Below are positions 8,162-17,222 of a stretch of DNA of 64,000 nt, piece by piece. The notes beneath the pieces were generated by a model, which saw only the letters and a list, made by a program, of their open reading frames with translations, made no database searches and was not told where the DNA came from. The translations under genes were made by a program, and so were the position numbers. Location: positions 37,813-101,812 of the forward strand of contig NZ_FPKW01000015.1 in assembly GCF_900114875.1 (NCBI RefSeq), read 5' to 3'. The stretch is from Chryseobacterium limigenitum (lineage in GTDB: Bacteria > Bacteroidota > Bacteroidia > Flavobacteriales > Weeksellaceae). How positions within the stretch are numbered: position 1 is the first letter of the stretch; the number at the start of each line of letters is the position of its first letter.

Positions 8162-10390
8162 TTATTGTAATTCTGGATTGTCATTTTCAATCGTCTCATC
8201 TTTTTTATCAACGAGATTTTTAATGATATTTTTTAATCGCTGAAACATAAATGAACTCAGTAATAAAATGATACCCAAAATAATAAATGCAACGATTCTT
8301 GATATATTATCCATCTGCCAGACGTCGTAAGCGTAAAGTTTTAAAATCATCAGGCCAAGAAGCGCAAAGCCAACTTTGTTGAGTTCTGAAATGTTCTTCT
8401 TTAAACCGAAATAAATAAAAATAGTTGAAAGAATTGCCCAAATTATTGGTAAATATAAAATGCTGAAGTGTTTTTCAAGCTTCCGGACTGTCAAAATGTC
8501 AGTCGTATTAGCCAGAATATATAAATGATAAAGCTCACAACTGATTATGGTAACAAATGTGATGGATGCAAACCAATATGCAATTTCTTTTTTGAAAAAA
8601 TCTGATTCCGGTAATATTTTCCAAAGTGTATAAATAAATGGAATCAAGTAGAGCAGGTGTACAGCGTAAAAATTAATATCGATTTTTTTTACTAAAATTG
8701 AGGTCACAATTCCTGATGCCGAAAATGAAACATTCAACATTAATAGGAACAAAAAGATATAGATCAATCCGGTTTCAAAATCTTTATTGATGTCTAATTT
8801 TTTGCGGAACAATAAAATGATGAAAAGGTAATAAACACTGAATAACAGTCCGATACTGAAAATAAACGACCATGGTTTTTCCGAAATATGATAAATGATT
8901 TCCAGTAATAGGGCAATGTAGATTACTCCAAAGCTTAAAATTTTAAAGGTATATTCAAAAAAACTGTTGTCCTGTTTTTGAGTTTCCGGAAGTTTTTTCA
9001 GTAAAATCAAGTTTGAAAGAGTTGTGATTACGGTAACAGAACTTGTTAAAAATACAGGATTAAAGACAATGTTGAGATTCTTCGCAGTATAATATTCTGC
9101 CCAAGTCACCATTTGAGTGACAATGACCAAGGGGAACAAAACATAAAAGCAAAGTTTAAAAATATTGAGATTGGTTTTCTTCCAGATAAATAAAAGCAAT
9201 GTTGCTTCAATGGCCCAAACAGTGGTGATTAAATGGGTCTTAAATTGTAACGCAAACGCAATAGTAACAAGGCTTACCGTAATTCCTGTAAAAACAGAAT
9301 AGCTGATTCCAAAGTCTTTTTTATTATATTCTCTAAACAGTAATAGGCTGTTAATTAAAGCAAAAATAATAGGAAATATAATGACCGGCTCATATTCTAA
9401 TTCATTGAAAATATAGATGATGCCAATAATACTTGAGAAATTAATCGACACAAGCATTAAGATATCATAAGTAGAAAGTAAATTATTCTTGATGTAACTC
9501 TGTAAAGCAAATGCGTAGAAGACAATATAAGTAATAATGTAAAAGTAGATGCTTAAAATTTCCGGTTTTTCTACAGTCCAGTAAAAAAGATAAATATTAG
9601 TAAAAACAAAGGCTATCCAACCCACACTTTTCCATTGTTTTAGAAATGCTATTGCGAGCATTCCGATATTTAAAACCATTATGTAAGTAAACAGAAAAGG
9701 GTAGTTGCTTTGTCCTGTACTAATCATTAGCGGCGCTAAAAATCCGCCAAATAAAGAGAAAATAATTAACGTTTCACTCTTGTAGTAATAGGATAGGAGT
9801 ATGGAAATCAGTGTGATAATGCAAGTTATGACAAAGGAGAGATTCTGAGTAAACAAATGATATTCCCTAAAAGCAATAGTAGTTGTAAAATATAAAATTG
9901 CAATTCCGCCGCCCGTAATGATTGATGAAAATACGGCATAATTTTTCCTTAAAAAATGGGCAGTCAGTATGATTCCGCCACCGATTAGGAAACCAATTCC
10001 TGCTCTTGAAGTTTCTCCGATCCAGTTTTTATCAATCGCGTACTTTACAAAATAACCGATACCCAGAACTAAAGTGAAAATTCCTATGATTGTTAATAAG
10101 TTTTGTTTCAAAAAATCAAAAATCGGAGTAACCCAATCTTTTTTCGGAGGAGTTTCTTCAGAAGCGGAAAGCTGTTGTTTTATTGGCTGGACTTGCTGAA
10201 TATCTTCATCTAAAGTAAATTTTACTTCAGAATTTATTTTTTCTTCCCTAATTTCAGTTAATTGTACACTTTTAGTTGCGTTTTTTCTTAACTCAGAAAT
10301 TTCATCTTCAAGATGGCTAATCTTTTTGTTAAGTGTGTAATATGCAAAAATTAAAGCGATAATTAATATGATGATCAGGGAGTTTTCCAT
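8162..10390 (-). CDS. DUF2339-type polytopic membrane protein
   Basis: The 742-residue protein has an N-terminal membrane anchor (ENSLIIILIIALIFAYYTL), a short predicted coiled coil (NKKISHLEDEISELRK, about 21-36) and a soluble linker to about 85. Roughly twenty hydrophobic helices then run to residue 720, with a charged tail. The arrangement of one anchor, coiled coil, acidic linker and a long stack of helices including a glycine-rich GIGFLIGGGIILTAHF is that of DUF2339 family proteins, whose function is unknown. It is encoded alone, with no partner gene. Confidence 0.75.
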   Translation of the reverse strand: MENSLIIILIIALIFAYYTLNKKISHLEDEISELRKNATKSVQLTEIREEKINSEVKFTLDEDIQQVQPIKQQLSASEETPPKKDWVTPIFDFLKQNLLTIIGIFTLVLGIGYFVKYAIDKNWIGETSRAGIGFLIGGGIILTAHFLRKNYAVFSSIITGGGIAILYFTTTIAFREYHLFTQNLSFVITCIITLISILLSYYYKSETLIIFSLFGGFLAPLMISTGQSNYPFLFTYIMVLNIGMLAIAFLKQWKSVGWIAFVFTNIYLFYWTVEKPEILSIYFYIITYIVFYAFALQSYIKNNLLSTYDILMLVSINFSSIIGIIYIFNELEYEPVIIFPIIFALINSLLLFREYNKKDFGISYSVFTGITVSLVTIAFALQFKTHLITTVWAIEATLLLFIWKKTNLNIFKLCFYVLFPLVIVTQMVTWAEYYTAKNLNIVFNPVFLTSSVTVITTLSNLILLKKLPETQKQDNSFFEYTFKILSFGVIYIALLLEIIYHISEKPWSFIFSIGLLFSVYYLFIILLFRKKLDINKDFETGLIYIFLFLLMLNVSFSASGIVTSILVKKIDINFYAVHLLYLIPFIYTLWKILPESDFFKKEIAYWFASITFVTIISCELYHLYILANTTDILTVRKLEKHFSILYLPIIWAILSTIFIYFGLKKNISELNKVGFALLGLMILKLYAYDVWQMDNISRIVAFIILGIILLLSSFMFQRLKNIIKNLVDKKDETIENDNPELQ

Positions 10391-10504
10391 TAGTTGTTTT
10401 ATTTATCAAATATAGAAAATTCGGTAAGGTTACAAAGAATTAATCCATCACATAAAACATGCGATGGATTAATTATATAGAGTGATTAAAGTAAAAGTAA
10501 TTTT

Positions 10505-11242
10505 CTAGTTCGATACTTTGTAAATATAGAAAGAACCTGTGCTAGAGCCTAATAATCCAGCATCAAGCACTGAAGATCCTGTAAGTCCAAAGGTGATCTT
10601 ATCTCCAGATTGTAGAGTGTAAAGAGAGTTTAGACTTGTTTCTGAGATCGTTAAGCTTAATAAAAGAAGATTAGCCCCACTGAATGCTCTGCTGTCAATA
10701 AGAGTTGCAACGCCAGCACGTGTTCTTAGAATTCCTACTCCTGGTGAGTTTGATAAAACGGCAGCCTGAAGTCCTGTTCCGTATCGGAAAGAAAATCCAA
10801 TTGCATAAACTCCACTTGTAGGAACGGTATAACTATTATCCGTATCGGAAAATAAAGATGTACTTCCTAAAGTTCTTTCTGCCTGTAAAAAATCTACGGC
10901 TCTAAATCCCGTTGGAAAAAGCCCTAAACTTAACAAAGTAATACCTGTTGTTTTCTTAGCAGAGTATACACTTGTATTTGCATTTGCTGTATTGATGGCA
11001 TTTACAGCCGCATCAACAATAAGTTGAGGATTTACCTGGGCAACCATAAAGTCACCGCCACTATTTTGGTTTACCGCCAGAATCTGGTATCCTGGAAGAG
11101 CGGGAGCAATAGGAGTACTCCTAATTTTCATTGTTCCGTTGACATCTAGCATCGCTAAAGGAGTTGAAGTTCCTATTCCGACTTGCGAAAAAGTATTAAT
11201 AGCAATTAAGGATAAAATTGCACTACAAACTTTAGTTTTCAT
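10505..11242 (-). CDS. Secreted C1q-like protein with a VGIGTSTP head
   Basis: The 245-residue protein has a signal peptide (MKTKVCSAILSLIAINTFS) followed by QVGIGTSTPLAMLDVNGTMK. This opening is shared by many exported Flavobacteriia proteins and resembles the head of phage tail-fibre and trimeric adhesin chains. A short helix follows (about 72-95). A beta-rich C-terminal domain (about 100-245), with aromatic and glycine patterns such as TVPTSGVYAIGFSFRYG and SGSFYIYKVSN, looks like a C1q/TNF-type jelly roll. A trimeric surface or periplasmic binding protein is a reasonable inference. The ligand is unknown. No T9SS tail is present. Confidence 0.65.
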   Translation of the reverse strand: MKTKVCSAILSLIAINTFSQVGIGTSTPLAMLDVNGTMKIRSTPIAPALPGYQILAVNQNSGGDFMVAQVNPQLIVDAAVNAINTANANTSVYSAKKTTGITLLSLGLFPTGFRAVDFLQAERTLGSTSLFSDTDNSYTVPTSGVYAIGFSFRYGTGLQAAVLSNSPGVGILRTRAGVATLIDSRAFSGANLLLLSLTISETSLNSLYTLQSGDKITFGLTGSSVLDAGLLGSSTGSFYIYKVSN

Positions 11243-11557
11243 GTTAAAAAAATTAATTAGTTATGGTCAAATCAGTTAGTTTTCAGAACTTTTTAAAGCA
11301 AAAATCATGCCCGTGTGATTAACTTTATTTTAACATTAATTCAAAATTTATAAAATATTTTTAACTATATATTTGATATGTGTTTAAAATTTATATATAA
11401 TTTAGTTATTAGTATGAATATGAAATATCGAATAAAGCTTTTAGGTTAAAAAAAATCAATTAATAAGTCACTATTCGGTTAATTATTTTAATTGAAAAAA
11501 AAATAATACTGTCATAAAATGTGACAGTATTACTGATAAATAAGAAAATTTGTGACT
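11243..11557. other. AT-rich intergenic region of 315 bp
   Basis: The only structures seen are the pheA terminator at 11494-11531 and an AT-rich stretch (about 11330-11500). No open reading frame with coding character was found on either strand. It should hold the promoter of the C1q-like gene. Confidence 0.6.
11494..11531 (-). terminator. Intrinsic terminator of pheA
   Basis: On the minus strand, a 10-bp perfect stem (AATACTGTCA / TGACAGTATT, 7-nt loop) is followed by ATTTTTTTTTC, 27 bp after the pheA stop. Confidence 0.85.
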
Positions 11558-12409
11558 TTAGCTTTCCAGGAGAAATTCATTATAATTCCCCAAAAAATCT
11601 ACATTTGCATTGATTGATTTTAATTCTTCTAAAGCGTTTTCATGTAAAACGGCATCCCATTTTCCTGCAACATTAATGAAGAAAAAATAATTTCCAAGAC
11701 CTGTTTTTAAAGTTCTGGACTCTATTTTGCTTAAGTTCATCTTTCTCCATGCAAAGACAGATAATACCTGATGCAAGCCTCCTGCATGATCTTCCGGCAA
11801 GGTAATCAGTAATCCTGATTTTTCGCCAATAACTTCAAGCTGATCATTATTGTAAATATTCTGTTCTTTTGATATAATAATAAAACGGGTATGATTCTGT
11901 TCAAAATCCTGAATATTCCTGTTAATGATTTTCAACCCATACAAATTGGCAGCAAACTGATTGGCAACTGCTGCTCTTTTAAGCTCGGGATGCTCAGAAA
12001 TATATTTTGCAGCCGCCGCGGTTGAAGAGAAATCCTGTCTCTGCACCTCTTTATAATTCGTATCCAAAAAATGAAAACTCTGAGCCAAGGCCTGAGGATG
12101 AGAATAGATTTTCTCGATATCATTAGCGTTATTGTCAGGGTGAATCATCAGGTGGTGGGCAATTGGCATCACCGCTTCGGCCTCAATTTTTATCGAAGAA
12201 GTTTTATATAAATAATCCAACGTCATTGAAACTGTACCCTCAATTGAATTTTCTAACGGAACCACCGCTTTATCTACTTCACCTTTCTCAACCGCATTGA
12301 AACAGTCTAAAATATTAGCCTGTGGTAAAAGTTCTTCATTTGGAAATAATTGAGCAGTTGCAAGCTGCGTAAAACTTGCGTGAGGACCCAAAAATGCAAT
12401 CTTCATCAT
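11558..12409 (-). CDS. pheA: Prephenate dehydratase
   Basis: The enzyme converts prephenate to phenylpyruvate in phenylalanine synthesis. This is the stand-alone form without chorismate mutase: 283 residues with a PDT domain (about 2-180) and a C-terminal ACT domain (about 195-280). The opening FLGPHASFTQLA matches the family start. The catalytic T-R-F motif is at 174-176 (QNHTRF). The ACT domain contains EDHAGGLHQVL and the ESR element (ESRTLKTGLGNY) associated with phenylalanine feedback. The start may be either of two adjacent Met codons. The thioesterase gene lies 115 bp upstream on the same strand. Confidence 0.92.
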   Translation of the reverse strand: MMKIAFLGPHASFTQLATAQLFPNEELLPQANILDCFNAVEKGEVDKAVVPLENSIEGTVSMTLDYLYKTSSIKIEAEAVMPIAHHLMIHPDNNANDIEKIYSHPQALAQSFHFLDTNYKEVQRQDFSSTAAAAKYISEHPELKRAAVANQFAANLYGLKIINRNIQDFEQNHTRFIIISKEQNIYNNDQLEVIGEKSGLLITLPEDHAGGLHQVLSVFAWRKMNLSKIESRTLKTGLGNYFFFINVAGKWDAVLHENALEELKSINANVDFLGNYNEFLLES

Positions 12410-12489
12410 ATTTTTTATATTAAATTCTATATTTTTTTTGAATCAAAGTTCAAATATGGCAATAAAAATTTAAACTCAGGTTATTTAAC

Positions 12490-12526
12490 TAAACACTAAA
12501 CACTAAACCCTAAACCCTAAACCCTA
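12490..12526. repeat. Telomere-like heptamer microsatellite (TAAACCC)n
   Basis: Five 7-bp units in a row: TAAACAC, TAAACAC, TAAACCC, TAAACCC, TAAACCC, then a broken unit. The last bases overlap the TAG stop of the thioesterase gene. It is a simple tandem repeat between two genes. Confidence 0.9.
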
Positions 12527-12934
12527 AGACTTCCAATTTTCTTCAATAAGTTTCATAAGAGCATCGGGGCACTTAATAATTTTATTCATTTTTGCGTCTA
12601 AAAAGAATAAAGTGGTGGACGCTTCGGTAATTTTAATATGCTCTGCATTGTAAATTTCGTAAAAAAATTCAATTTTCACCCCCGGAATTTTTTTTATGAA
12701 GGTATGAATTTCTAATTCCTGGTCATACAAAGCAGGCTTCAGATACTTAATTTTATACTCTGAAACGGGCAGCCAAATTCCCTGGTTTTCAATCTCATCA
12801 TATGACATTCCTATGCTTCGGAAAAGTTCAACTCTGCCAATTTCAAAGTATTCTGCGTAGTTGCCGTAATAGACGTATTTCATTGGGTCTGTTTCTCCGT
12901 AACGTACTCGTATTGTGTGTGTTGTGTGTATCAT
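12524..12934 (-). CDS. YbgC-like acyl-CoA thioesterase (4HBT hot-dog fold)
   Basis: The 136-residue single hot-dog domain opens with IRVRYGETDPMKYVYYGNYA, containing the catalytic aspartate of the 4HBT family (ETD, D16). FEIGRVELFRSIGM follows on the long helix, then the beta-sheet segment YLKPALYDQELEI. It should hydrolyse acyl-CoA thioesters in the cytoplasm. The substrate chain cannot be read from sequence. Its stop codon lies inside the heptamer repeat. It has a good promoter (12957-12988) and is divergent from dnaA. Confidence 0.88.
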   Translation of the reverse strand: MIHTTHTIRVRYGETDPMKYVYYGNYAEYFEIGRVELFRSIGMSYDEIENQGIWLPVSEYKIKYLKPALYDQELEIHTFIKKIPGVKIEFFYEIYNAEHIKITEASTTLFFLDAKMNKIIKCPDALMKLIEENWKS

Positions 12935-12956
12935 TTTTAATGCTTAATTATACATA

Positions 12957-12988
12957 CAAATATATTTTTAAATAATCAATACCTCCAA
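12957..12988 (-). promoter_or_regulatory. Promoter of the thioesterase gene
   Basis: On the minus strand TTTG (12985-12988) is separated by exactly 20 bp from TATATTTG (12957-12964), matching the Bacteroidota TTTG-N19/20-TAnnTTTG promoter. The start codon is 22 bp further on. Confidence 0.65.
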
Positions 12989-13069
12989 AATTTTTTTATC
13001 AGATAAAAAATTCGACCTTTGTCTTCCTCCTAAAAAAAGTACTAACCAAGAATTAATCGGGGCATAAAA

Positions 13070-14524
13070 ATGGATGACAATTTAATGATGATATGGCAGA
13101 GGTGCCTTCAGTTTATGCGTGACAATCTTAACGCAGCTGAAGATAGTTCTGATCTAAAAAAACTTGAGAAATCTTTCGACTTATTATTTGATAAGGTGCA
13201 GCCAATTTCATTGGTTGACAATAACCTTACATTGATGGTTCCGAGTGATTTTTACAAGGAATATATTGAGGATAATTACCTGTCCTTACTTTCTGCTGCC
13301 CTGAAAAAAAATATAGGTAAAGGAGTAAAATTATGGTATTCTGTAATGGAAAATAAGCCAAATGGTTTAGAAAAACCCGTTACAATGAACATGAAAGGGA
13401 AAAGTGTTCCCACTCCGAAAATGCAGGAAACAATGCCTCAGGGTTTTTCTTCGAATATTGTAAACCCTTTCGTGGTTCCTGGAATCAAGAAAATAAACAT
13501 TGATTCTAATTTAAAATCTGATTTTTCTTTCGATAATTATGTTGAAGGAGAAAGCAACAAATTTGCTGCAACAGTAGCAAGATCTATCGCAAAAAGACCT
13601 GGTGCAACGGCTTTCAACCCTTTGTTTTTATACGGAGGTTATGGAGTAGGAAAGACGCACTTAGGACAGGCGGTTGGTCTTGAAGTTAAAAGCCAGTTTC
13701 CTGATAAAGTCGTTCTTTATTTGTCTTCTGAAAAATTCATTCAACAGTTTATTTCAGCAGCAAAAGCGCACAAACAGACGGAATTTGCAAACTTTTACCA
13801 GATGGTGGATGTTCTGATTATTGATGATATTCAGTTCCTTTCCGGGAAATCTGCTACTCAGGACAGTTTCTTCCATATTTTTGACTATTTGCATCAAAAT
13901 GGAAAACAGATTATCCTTACTTCTGATAAGGCTCCTGTTGATATTATGGATATTCAGGACAGAATTGTTTCCCGTTTCAAATGGGGACTTTCTGCAGAGA
14001 TAAAATCTCCTGATTTACAGACGCGTAAGAAAATTATTGTTGATAAATTAAGCAGAGACGGGATCGTTCTTACAGAAGATATGTTGGATTTCCTTGCTGC
14101 TGAAGCTAAAACAAACGTACGAGAGCTTATTGGAGTTATCAATTCTGTAATTGCTTATTCCACGATTTACAAATCTGAGTTAAGCCTTGAATTATTAAAA
14201 GATACGATCAATAAGATTGCTGCAAACCAGAAAAAAATCATCAATATTCCTTATATTCAGGATGTTGTATGTGATTATTTCGGAATTAAGAGAGAGCAGC
14301 TTTTATCTAAAACAAGAAAAAGAGAGATCGCTCTTCCAAGACAATTGGCGATGTATTTTGCTAAAGAGCTTACCAACGCAACATTCACTAAAATTGGTGA
14401 AGAAATGGGCGGAAAAGACCACTCTACAGTAATGTATGCCTGTGATACGATCAAAGATGTTTCTAAGATCGACAAGGAAGTTAAAAAATATGTTAAGGAT
14501 CTTGCGGAAAGAATAAAACATTAA
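13070..14524 (+). CDS. dnaA: Chromosomal replication initiator DnaA
   Basis: DnaA binds and opens the replication origin. The 484-residue protein has domain I (about 1-90), a linker rich in M, P and K (about 100-150), and the AAA+ domain III with Walker A GGYGVGKTHLG near 190 and Walker B LIIDDIQF near 248. Sensor II lies in the NVRELIGVIN segment, and the domain IV DNA-binding signature GGKDHSTVMYACDTI lies near 447. Its neighbours are not dnaN or other usual origin genes, and I found no cluster of TTATNCACA boxes in the flanks, so the origin is probably elsewhere. A terminator follows. Confidence 0.97.
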   Translation: MDDNLMMIWQRCLQFMRDNLNAAEDSSDLKKLEKSFDLLFDKVQPISLVDNNLTLMVPSDFYKEYIEDNYLSLLSAALKKNIGKGVKLWYSVMENKPNGLEKPVTMNMKGKSVPTPKMQETMPQGFSSNIVNPFVVPGIKKINIDSNLKSDFSFDNYVEGESNKFAATVARSIAKRPGATAFNPLFLYGGYGVGKTHLGQAVGLEVKSQFPDKVVLYLSSEKFIQQFISAAKAHKQTEFANFYQMVDVLIIDDIQFLSGKSATQDSFFHIFDYLHQNGKQIILTSDKAPVDIMDIQDRIVSRFKWGLSAEIKSPDLQTRKKIIVDKLSRDGIVLTEDMLDFLAAEAKTNVRELIGVINSVIAYSTIYKSELSLELLKDTINKIAANQKKIINIPYIQDVVCDYFGIKREQLLSKTRKREIALPRQLAMYFAKELTNATFTKIGEEMGGKDHSTVMYACDTIKDVSKIDKEVKKYVKDLAERIKH

Positions 14525-14547
14525 TATTTTTAATTAAAATAAAGAAA

Positions 14548-14578
14548 ATGAAGAATAATTTTTATTCTTCATTTTTTA
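14548..14578 (+). terminator. Intrinsic terminator of dnaA
   Basis: An 11-bp perfect stem (ATGAAGAATAA / TTATTCTTCAT) with a short T loop is followed by TTTTTTATTT, 24 bp after the dnaA stop. Confidence 0.85.
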
Positions 14579-14641
14579 TTTAGTTTTGTCAGAATAAAAT
14601 ATTGTAAGCATTAAATTTTTCAATCTTTTAAATTCAATAGC

Positions 14642-15097
14642 ATGAAAATACTGATGGTCTGTCTGGGAAATATTTGCAGAAGTCCTTTAGCAGAAGGAAT
14701 TATGAAAGCAAAGCTTCCTGAAAATTTCTTTGTAGATTCGGCAGGCACAATTTCAATGCACGAAGGTGAACATCCTGATGAAAGAGCTGTGAAAACGGCA
14801 TCTAATCATGGAATTGATATTTCAAAACAAAAATCAAGACCTATTGTAAGCTCAGATTTTGAAACCTTTGATAGGATCTATTGTATGGATCATCGGGTGT
14901 ATGAAGATGTGATTTCAAAAGCTAAAAATGATGAACAGCGTCAAAAAATTTCATTATTTTTAGAAAATGCAGAAAATCTTAAAAATTCTGAAGTTCCCGA
15001 TCCGTATTGGGGCGATATGAATGATTTTGAAAATGTTTTCCAATTGCTTGATAAAGGTTGCGATGCAATTCTCAATCAACTAAAAACAAACAACTAG
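14642..15097 (+). CDS. Low-molecular-weight protein-tyrosine phosphatase
   Basis: The 151-residue protein has the P-loop CLGNICRS at 7-14 (C7-X5-R13), close to the N-terminus as in this family, and the general-acid loop DPYWGD near 120. It should dephosphorylate phosphotyrosine, in many bacteria on a tyrosine kinase that controls polysaccharide export. No kinase or polysaccharide gene is nearby, so the partner is unknown. The RsmI-like methylase starts 39 bp downstream and the two probably form a unit. Confidence 0.92.
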   Translation: MKILMVCLGNICRSPLAEGIMKAKLPENFFVDSAGTISMHEGEHPDERAVKTASNHGIDISKQKSRPIVSSDFETFDRIYCMDHRVYEDVISKAKNDEQRQKISLFLENAENLKNSEVPDPYWGDMNDFENVFQLLDKGCDAILNQLKTNN

Positions 15098-15136
15098 CAA
15101 CAAACGTATAATTAATAACTTATAATTCTAATAAAA

Positions 15137-15835
15137 ATGCTTTTTTTACTCCCGGCTTATTTATCTGAAAATACTTCTATTACTCACTTTTCGCCCGTAT
15201 TGAAAGATTATATCATGCAGACGGACTATTTCTTTGTAGAGAACGAGAAGACTGCAAGAAAGGTTGTGAAATTTTTTGCACCTGAAAAAAAGCAGTCAGA
15301 TTTAAAACTATTTTTATTAGATAAATACACCGAAAATAAAGATATCAAAGAAGCTCAGGAGTTAATGTTGAAAGGTCAGGATTTCGGTCTGCTTTCCGAA
15401 GCAGGACTCCCATGCATTGCTGATCCCGGAAACCTGATCGTAAAATGGTGTCACGAAAAAAACATTCGTGTTGTCCCAATTTCAGGGCCTTCATCTATTA
15501 TTTTGGCTTTAATTTCAAGTGGTTTTAATGGTCAGGAATTTAGCTTTAATGGATATTTACCAATAGAAAAAGGGGAAAAGAAAAAGCAAATTTTACAGTT
15601 GGAAGGCTTGGTTCAGAGAACTGGATATTCTCAAATATTTATGGAAACGCCTTACAGAAACAATGCTCTTTTTGAAGATCTAACTAAATTTCTTTCTCCT
15701 AATACAAAGCTTTGTATTGCAGCTAATATCAACGATCCTGAACATGAATTTATCAAAACCAAAACCATTAAAGAATGGCAGAAACAAAAACCTGAACTTC
15801 ATAAAATTCCGGCTGTTTTTGTTTTAGGTAAATAA
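15137..15835 (+). CDS. RsmI-like SAM-dependent tetrapyrrole-methylase-fold methyltransferase
   Basis: The 232-residue protein has the tetrapyrrole methylase fold. It includes the glycine/proline element LLSEAGLPCIADPGN (about 94-108), PISGPSSIILALISSGF (about 119-135) and the late motif MFMETPYRN-like segment IFMETPYRNNALFED. RsmI 2'-O-methylates C1402 of 16S rRNA, and this shorter Bacteroidota paralogue probably also modifies RNA. The N-terminus (MLFLLPAYLSEN) does not carry the usual RsmI GxLY start, so the exact substrate is open. It follows the phosphatase gene closely. Confidence 0.8.
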   Translation: MLFLLPAYLSENTSITHFSPVLKDYIMQTDYFFVENEKTARKVVKFFAPEKKQSDLKLFLLDKYTENKDIKEAQELMLKGQDFGLLSEAGLPCIADPGNLIVKWCHEKNIRVVPISGPSSIILALISSGFNGQEFSFNGYLPIEKGEKKKQILQLEGLVQRTGYSQIFMETPYRNNALFEDLTKFLSPNTKLCIAANINDPEHEFIKTKTIKEWQKQKPELHKIPAVFVLGK

Positions 15836-15907
15836 CTTTAACATGCGTTAACGTAAGCTTTGCATCATTCTTGTGTATTAAACAGCATAACATCAAAAAA
15901 TTAAATT

Positions 15908-16285
15908 ATGTCTGAAAAAAAATTAGCAGGACTTTGGATCGACAGCGAGAAAGCTGTAGTTGTTAAAAATCATGATGCTCAAAATGCATTTAAGTTTTTT
16001 CTTTGCAGTCCGGTAAAAGCAGAAGTTCAACATGGAAATTCAAGCGAAAATGCAGGAAACAATGCTGAAAGAACGAATAAAGTGAAATTCTTTAAAGAAG
16101 TGGAGCACTTATTGACAAATTCTCAGGAAGTTTATATTACAGGTCCCGGAAAGATTCAGGAAGAGTTAAAGCATTATCTTCATGATACAGCTCAGTTCAA
16201 AAATCTGGATATTACATTAGATACTGCACAGCAGATGTCTGATGAACAGGTTTTGGAAACAGTGAAAAATCACTTTAATGCTTAA
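15908..16285 (+). CDS. Small conserved cytoplasmic protein, possibly eRF1-domain-like
   Basis: The 125-residue soluble protein opens with a strand GLWIDSEKAVVVK, has a polar middle (about 38-58) and ends with EVYITGPGKIQEELKHYLHD and a helix. The pattern resembles small bacterial proteins with the eRF1 domain 2/3 fold, in which a strand-turn-strand start and a phrase like 'GPG..K..L..YL' recur. That assignment is my inference from pattern and is weak. There is no signal peptide. The gene has its own terminator at 16305. Confidence 0.55.
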   Translation: MSEKKLAGLWIDSEKAVVVKNHDAQNAFKFFLCSPVKAEVQHGNSSENAGNNAERTNKVKFFKEVEHLLTNSQEVYITGPGKIQEELKHYLHDTAQFKNLDITLDTAQQMSDEQVLETVKNHFNA

Positions 16286-16304
16286 GTTTTAAGCTAAAAA
16301 ATAC

Positions 16305-16335
16305 AATCCGAATATTAATCAATATTCGGATTTTT
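16305..16335. terminator. Bidirectional intrinsic terminator
   Basis: A perfect 12-bp stem (AATCCGAATATT / AATATTCGGATT, loop AATC) is followed by TTTTTC on the plus strand, with a T-rich tail on the minus strand too. It ends both the small plus-strand gene and the DUF4349 gene. Confidence 0.85.
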
Positions 16336-16337
16336 CT

Positions 16338-17222
16338 TTATTTTTTTCTTCTTGCTTTCCATCTTCTCCAAAGTAAAATAATTAATGGAATTAATAAAAA
16401 GAATGGCCAAAAAGAAATAATTCCGAGAACAAAGCTCACAAAACTATTCCAGCCTTCGGTAATTGAATCTCCGAAACGGCTTCCAAAACCGATTTTTGAA
16501 GTGGCTGAACTTCTCACTTTTTCTTTATATAAACTTAAATTTAATGTGCTGTAATTCACTCTGTCATCGATGAAACGAAGTCTGCCTTCCGAAACATCAA
16601 TTTCATCTTCCAGTTCACGTATATTTTCCTGAATTTCAAGAATATCCTTAGTCGTGGCTGCGCTTTTAAGCATGTCTCTATATTTTTCAAGATAGATTTT
16701 CTTATTTGCTAATTTTATAGAAACGTCTGTATATTCTTCAGTGACATCGTCGGATGAAATATTTTTAGACAAAACAGAACCCATTCCATCAGAAAATGAA
16801 TTGATCAATGCATCAAAATTCTTATGCGGAACACGGATAACTAAATTTAAATTTTCATCAGTATCTGTGTTTCGAAATTCTTCTTTTTGAATGTAAGCTT
16901 GGTTCTTATTCAAAATTTCAGACGTCTGATTCTGAGCTTTTTTAATATCCCCAACCTGAATTCTTAAATTACCATTTTTAATGATTTTCTTTGAAATTGT
17001 GTCAGTTTTATGAGTTGAAATTGGTTCGTTTTCAGAAACTGCTTTTTCAGAAATAGAACTTGGAGGAGTAGGAGCTTTATTAGTATATTCTTCCGAAATT
17101 TCTTTATCACTGTCATGAGGAACCGAAATCATCATGGCTTTTGGCGATTCATCGGCAAGCATTTCATTTTTTTTGCAATGAATAAGAAGAAGGCAAAATA
17201 AAGGGATAAGTAATTTTCTCAT
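16338..17222 (-). CDS. DUF4349 lipoprotein with coiled coil and C-terminal membrane anchor
   Basis: From the start at 17222 the protein has 294 residues: a lipoprotein signal (MRKLLIPLFCLLLIHC, cysteine at 16), a polar linker, and the DUF4349 domain. That domain includes LRIQVGDIKKAQNQ and the heptad-rich helix KDILEIQENIRELEDEID, followed by the VNYSTLNLSLYKE strand. A C-terminal transmembrane helix and basic tail (LLIPLIILLWRRWKARRKK) close it. A longer frame begins at 17249, but the ATG at 17222 gives a proper lipobox. The family's function is unknown, and the topology suggests an envelope-spanning or tethering role. Confidence 0.8.
   Translation of the reverse strand: MRKLLIPLFCLLLIHCKKNEMLADESPKAMMISVPHDSDKEISEEYTNKAPTPPSSISEKAVSENEPISTHKTDTISKKIIKNGNLRIQVGDIKKAQNQTSEILNKNQAYIQKEEFRNTDTDENLNLVIRVPHKNFDALINSFSDGMGSVLSKNISSDDVTEEYTDVSIKLANKKIYLEKYRDMLKSAATTKDILEIQENIRELEDEIDVSEGRLRFIDDRVNYSTLNLSLYKEKVRSSATSKIGFGSRFGDSITEGWNSFVSFVLGIISFWPFFLLIPLIILLWRRWKARRKK

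Noticed and set aside
12490..12526. A real telomere or chromosome end
   Set aside because: Only five imperfect heptamers lie between ordinary bacterial genes on both sides.
12935..13069. Replication origin next to dnaA
   Set aside because: No cluster of DnaA boxes or origin-type AT repeats was seen there or downstream of dnaA.
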